Shown: positions 34,109-36,547 of the stretch, one piece after another
How the letters are laid out: the number at the start of each line of letters is the position of its first letter
How positions within the stretch are numbered: position 1 is the stretch's first letter
From: Gelidibacter sp038243395
GTDB lineage: Bacteria; Bacteroidota; Bacteroidia; Flavobacteriales; Flavobacteriaceae
Length of the DNA stretch: 36,547 bases
Assembly (NCBI GenBank): GCA_038243395.1
Contig: JBBSRC010000037.1
Span: forward strand, 1 to 36,547
Reading direction: 5' to 3'
Position numbers and translations under genes: made by a program
Notes under the pieces: model-generated
Seen by the model: only the letters and a program-made list of their open reading frames with translations
What the model was told of the DNA's origin: nothing
The model's database searches: none

Positions 34109-34194
34109 GACAAAATGACTTAAGACGTAATGACCTTTTTAAATAATAAATGTTTGTTGATGAAACCTCTCATGTCTTAAGTCAATTAGTCCTA
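34106..34194. repeat. Long imperfect inverted repeat between pyrD and the LysE-type gene
   Basis: Two 21-bp arms at 34106-34126 and 34174-34194 are complementary at 19 positions; the shared core is TGACTTAAGAC / GTCTTAAGTCA. They are separated by 47 bp. The left arm includes the pyrD stop codon and the right arm ends 7 bp before the next ATG. No T run follows, so it is not a standard terminator. It could be a processed hairpin at the pyrD 3' end, a regulatory site or a remnant of a small mobile element. Confidence 0.7.
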
Positions 34195-34201
34195 ATTCAC
34201 A

Positions 34202-34816
34202 ATGATCGAAACTCTTATCTCTTTTTCTGTAGCCACCTTAGCGCTCGCCATTTCTCCAGGCCCAGATAATATCTATGTACTTACTCAATCTTTGGTTAAC
34301 GGCACTAAAAGCGGCATCGCGACGACCGCTGGTCTCATAAGTGGATGTATTGTCCATACCACATTTTTGGCTTTTGGTATCTCGGCAATAATCACGACTT
34401 CTGAAGAGCTTTTTTATGGGATAAAGGTTTTGGGCGCTTGTTATTTACTTTATTTAGCCTACAAGGTTTATAGGAGCAACGAGCACATATCTCTTTCGGA
34501 AAACGCACCCAAAAAATCATATAAACAGCTTTATAAGACCGGCGTAATCATGAATTTATTAAACCCCAAAGTGATGATTTTTTTCTTGGCATTTTTCCCT
34601 GGATTTCTTTGGAATAAAGATGGAAATACGGTGGCTCAGTTTTACGTATTAGGAATTACTTTTATGGCGATTTCCTTTCTTGTGTTTAGCAGCATCGCTT
34701 TACTGGCAGGTCGAATCTCAGAATTCATTTTAAAAAGAAAAAACGTCCATGTATTTTTAAAATGGCTTCAAATCGTGGTTTTTGTTGGCATAGCACTTTA
34801 CATCGTTGCCGCTTAG
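34202..34816 (+). CDS. LysE/RhtB-family amino-acid exporter
   Basis: The 204-residue protein has about six membrane helices and the family motifs SPGPDN at residues 18-23 and MNLLNPKVMIFFLAFFPGF. Length is normal. It should export an amino acid or a related small metabolite through the inner membrane; the substrate cannot be read. It follows pyrD in the same direction, but the large inverted repeat lies between them, so co-transcription is uncertain. Confidence 0.93.
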   Translation: MIETLISFSVATLALAISPGPDNIYVLTQSLVNGTKSGIATTAGLISGCIVHTTFLAFGISAIITTSEELFYGIKVLGACYLLYLAYKVYRSNEHISLSENAPKKSYKQLYKTGVIMNLLNPKVMIFFLAFFPGFLWNKDGNTVAQFYVLGITFMAISFLVFSSIALLAGRISEFILKRKNVHVFLKWLQIVVFVGIALYIVAA

Positions 34817-34929
34817 CTCTTTAACACACATAGCGCTAAACTTCTATAATTCAAAACATAACCGAATTACGCCCTTGTAATTTATATTAATAAATGTAAA
34901 TTAGCAGTTAACCAAAATTTAGTCTCACT

Positions 34930-35646
34930 ATGAAAAAAACGTTATTTCTTACAGGAATGGTTCTTCTAATGGTCTCTTGCAACTCCGGTAATAAGGAATC
35001 TTCGGGAGCTACTTCAGACAGTAACTCGGATATAAAAAGTAATATAACTGGCGATAAATCTTACGATTGTTTGACAAAGTTTGAAGACGATTACAATCTG
35101 CTTTTAACAAAAGATGAAATGACTTCCGTTTATCCAATAGATTTTGAATTGGCAAATCAGGAATTACGTCCTGGCAGTTATGGCCAGCATATTTATCAAT
35201 GGCCAAGCGAACGCCCTACATTTACCACGGAGGTGTCTGGAATCAAAATGGAACTGCCGGATGAAAATACAATAGGAGTTAAAAACCTCTCTGTCAGTTC
35301 AGGTAAAAGTGATATGAAATCCAGAATTGCTTCCTTCGATATGGCTTACAAAGAATTATCGAAAGAAGAATTAGATAAGATTGAGGCCAATCTTGCCAAA
35401 CAGGATGATGAGGTAAAAAAGACCGGTGGAGATTTAATGAAGGTTCGGGCTAAAAGAAGTTGGGATTTTGTAGAAGGTTTAGGCTCGAGTGCATGGTATA
35501 AATGGAATGAACAATGGGGTGGGGAATTGGTTGTTCTTGCCGGTAGAGCAAAATTTACTATCATGTCAAAAATCAGTAACAACCCAGATGAGAATCGGGA
35601 AATAGCGAAAGAATTGGCAGAAAAAGTCATTGCCAAATGTAAATAA
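34930..35646 (+). CDS. Lipoprotein of unknown function
   Basis: I do not recognise a family. The 238-residue protein has a lipoprotein signal (LMVSC, Cys17), a Ser/Asn/Gly/Asp-rich linker to about residue 42, then a compact domain. Visible features are two further cysteines (in SYDCLTKF near the domain start and the penultimate residue of IAKCK), which could form a disulfide tying the two ends together. A helical Glu/Lys-rich middle (LSKEELDKIEANLAKQDDEVKK) and an aromatic stretch SSAWYKWNEQWGGELVVL follow. It should sit in the envelope. It has its own terminator. Neighbours give no clue about its role. Confidence 0.8.
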   Translation: MKKTLFLTGMVLLMVSCNSGNKESSGATSDSNSDIKSNITGDKSYDCLTKFEDDYNLLLTKDEMTSVYPIDFELANQELRPGSYGQHIYQWPSERPTFTTEVSGIKMELPDENTIGVKNLSVSSGKSDMKSRIASFDMAYKELSKEELDKIEANLAKQDDEVKKTGGDLMKVRAKRSWDFVEGLGSSAWYKWNEQWGGELVVLAGRAKFTIMSKISNNPDENREIAKELAEKVIAKCK

Positions 35647-35653
35647 TTGAAAA

Positions 35654-35692
35654 GTGGACTTTAAAAAGGTTTTTTTGGAAGTCCACCTTTTT
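35654..35692 (+). terminator. Rho-independent terminator of the unknown lipoprotein gene
   Basis: GTGGACTT (35654-35661) and AAGTCCAC (35679-35686) form a perfect 8-bp stem with a 17-nt loop, followed by CTTTTT. It starts 8 bp past the lipoprotein stop. Confidence 0.75.
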
Positions 35693-35787
35693 AGATAAGC
35701 GTAAATAGCATTGGTCGTTCTTCTTATCTCAATATAAACTGATGTTTATTTTTTTAGAGGAAAGATTCCTGACTTCGTAGGAATTCA

Positions 35788-35795
35788 TATCTTTG
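35788..35795 (+). promoter_or_regulatory. -7 element (TATCTTTG) directly upstream of the HMG-CoA lyase gene
   Basis: The octamer fits TAnnTTTG and ends only 5 bp before the ATG at 35801, so transcription would begin at or very near the start codon. No TTG is found at 17-23 bp upstream. It suggests a leaderless mRNA, unless the true start lies further inside the frame. Confidence 0.5.
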
Positions 35796-35800
35796 AGCCA

Positions 35801-36547
35801 ATGCAACACGTAAAAATAATAGAATGTCCCCGCGATGCCATGCAAGGTATCAAAGACTTTATTCCTACTGAGAAAAAGGTTCAGTACATTCAATCTTTAT
35901 TAAGAGTTGGTTTTGATACCATTGACTTTGGGAGTTTTGTCTCTCCAAAAGCTATTCCTCAAATGGTAGATACCGCTGAGGTACTTGCGCAACTTGATCT
36001 TTCCAAAACCCAAAGTAAACTTTTGGCTATTATTGCCAATACTCGAGGTGCTGAAGATGCGTCCCAACATCCGGAAATAAATTATCTGGGCTATCCGTTT
36101 TCAATTTCAGAGAACTTTCAAATGCGAAATACCCATAAAACGATTGCCCAATCTATAGTGGCTTTGGATGAGATTATGGAAATCGCTGATAAAACTGATA
36201 AAGAGGTTGTGGTTTACATTTCCATGGGCTTTGGAAATCCTTACGGCGATCCTTGGAATGTGGATATTGTGGGCGATTGGACCGAACGTTTGGCAAAAAT
36301 GGGCGTAAAGATTCTGTCGTTGAGTGATACTGTTGGCACTTCAAATCCGGAGAATATTGACTATTTATTTTCTAATTTGATTCCGCAATATCCGCATATT
36401 GAATTTGGCGCACACCTTCATACCACGCCAACTTCTTGGCATGAGAAAGTGGATGCCGCCTTCAATGCAGGTTGTAACCGTTTTGATGGTGCCATACAAG
36501 GTTTTGGTGGTTGCCCAATGGCAAAAGATGAATTGACCGGAAATATG
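35801..36547 (+). CDS. Hydroxymethylglutaryl-CoA lyase (partial, 3' end outside window)
   Basis: The frame is open for 249 codons to the window edge; the family is usually about 285-300 residues, so roughly 40-50 are missing. Motifs are IIECPRDAMQG (catalytic Arg-Asp), ISMGFGNPYGDP, LSDTVG, FGAHLHTTP (metal-binding His pair) and the signature QGFGGCPMAKDELTGNM with the catalytic loop Cys. The enzyme splits HMG-CoA to acetoacetate and acetyl-CoA, the last step of leucine breakdown, in the cytosol. GAHLHTTP replaces the HCHDTYG of animal enzymes but keeps both histidines. The ATG follows a -7-like element by only 5 bp. Confidence 0.93.
   Translation, partial: MQHVKIIECPRDAMQGIKDFIPTEKKVQYIQSLLRVGFDTIDFGSFVSPKAIPQMVDTAEVLAQLDLSKTQSKLLAIIANTRGAEDASQHPEINYLGYPFSISENFQMRNTHKTIAQSIVALDEIMEIADKTDKEVVVYISMGFGNPYGDPWNVDIVGDWTERLAKMGVKILSLSDTVGTSNPENIDYLFSNLIPQYPHIEFGAHLHTTPTSWHEKVDAAFNAGCNRFDGAIQGFGGCPMAKDELTGNM

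Overview
The window looks like chromosomal DNA from a marine-type Flavobacteriaceae (phylum Bacteroidota). This rests on the AT-rich composition, TAnnTTTG-type -7 promoter elements, two TonB-dependent receptors with CarboxypepD_reg-like N-terminal domains, many short lipoprotein signals ending in [FLM]xSC-like lipoboxes, a PUR/DUF3276 protein, an unusually long NusB, and the order leucine-type dehydrogenase, nusB, DUF1573 lipoprotein, yajC. I see no tRNA, rRNA, CRISPR array, transposase, phage gene or conjugation gene. Most of the window is ordinary core genome.

Layout. 1-500: a roughly 190-bp tandem repeat carrying paired REP-like palindromes, cut by the left edge. 0.6-6 kb: a TRIC-type channel, an M3 peptidase lipoprotein, a cyclophilin lipoprotein divergent by only 6 bp from a NUDIX CoA pyrophosphatase, and a PlsC-like acyltransferase. 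6-8 kb: an ECF sigma factor with a membrane partner, then a YhhN lysoplasmalogenase. 8.2-10.8 kb: a small TonB-dependent receptor and a decayed small membrane-protein gene. 10.8-15.3 kb: a His-rich lipoprotein with two MliC-like repeats, a membrane-anchored endonuclease/exonuclease/phosphatase protein, a 20-cysteine copper-storage-like protein, a GH3 adenylating enzyme and a secreted HExxH peptidase. 15.5-22.4 kb: a membrane-anchored HipA/FAM20-like kinase candidate, a redoxin, a CsaA-like tRNA-binding protein, a second PlsC-like acyltransferase, an M14 carboxypeptidase and a CDF metal exporter. 22.4-28.1 kb: a PUR-family protein, an MdlA-like ABC exporter with a non-canonical catalytic residue, a leucine-type dehydrogenase, nusB, a DUF1573 lipoprotein and yajC. 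28.4-36.5 kb: peptidase T, a large TonB-dependent receptor, pyrD, a LysE-type exporter, an unknown lipoprotein and the 5' part of an HMG-CoA lyase.

How the genes fit together. Envelope functions dominate: import through two receptors without SusD partners, protein folding and degradation (cyclophilin, M3, M14, HExxH peptidase, PepT), phospholipid acylation and plasmalogen turnover, and metal handling (CDF exporter, Csp-like protein, His-rich lipoprotein). Amino-acid catabolism is represented by the leucine-type dehydrogenase and HMG-CoA lyase, which act at opposite ends of leucine breakdown.

The least explained items are the secreted kinase-like protein (15531-16802), the duplicated MliC-like lipoprotein (10846-11517), the sigma/membrane-protein pair, the palindrome-bearing tandem repeat, and several regulatory structures: a 21-bp-arm inverted repeat after pyrD, a leader hairpin before the first acyltransferase, a long structured leader before the large receptor, and a shared 11-mer flanking the PUR gene. 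I did not find a clear multi-gene novel system. All functional calls come from reading motifs, not from database searches.
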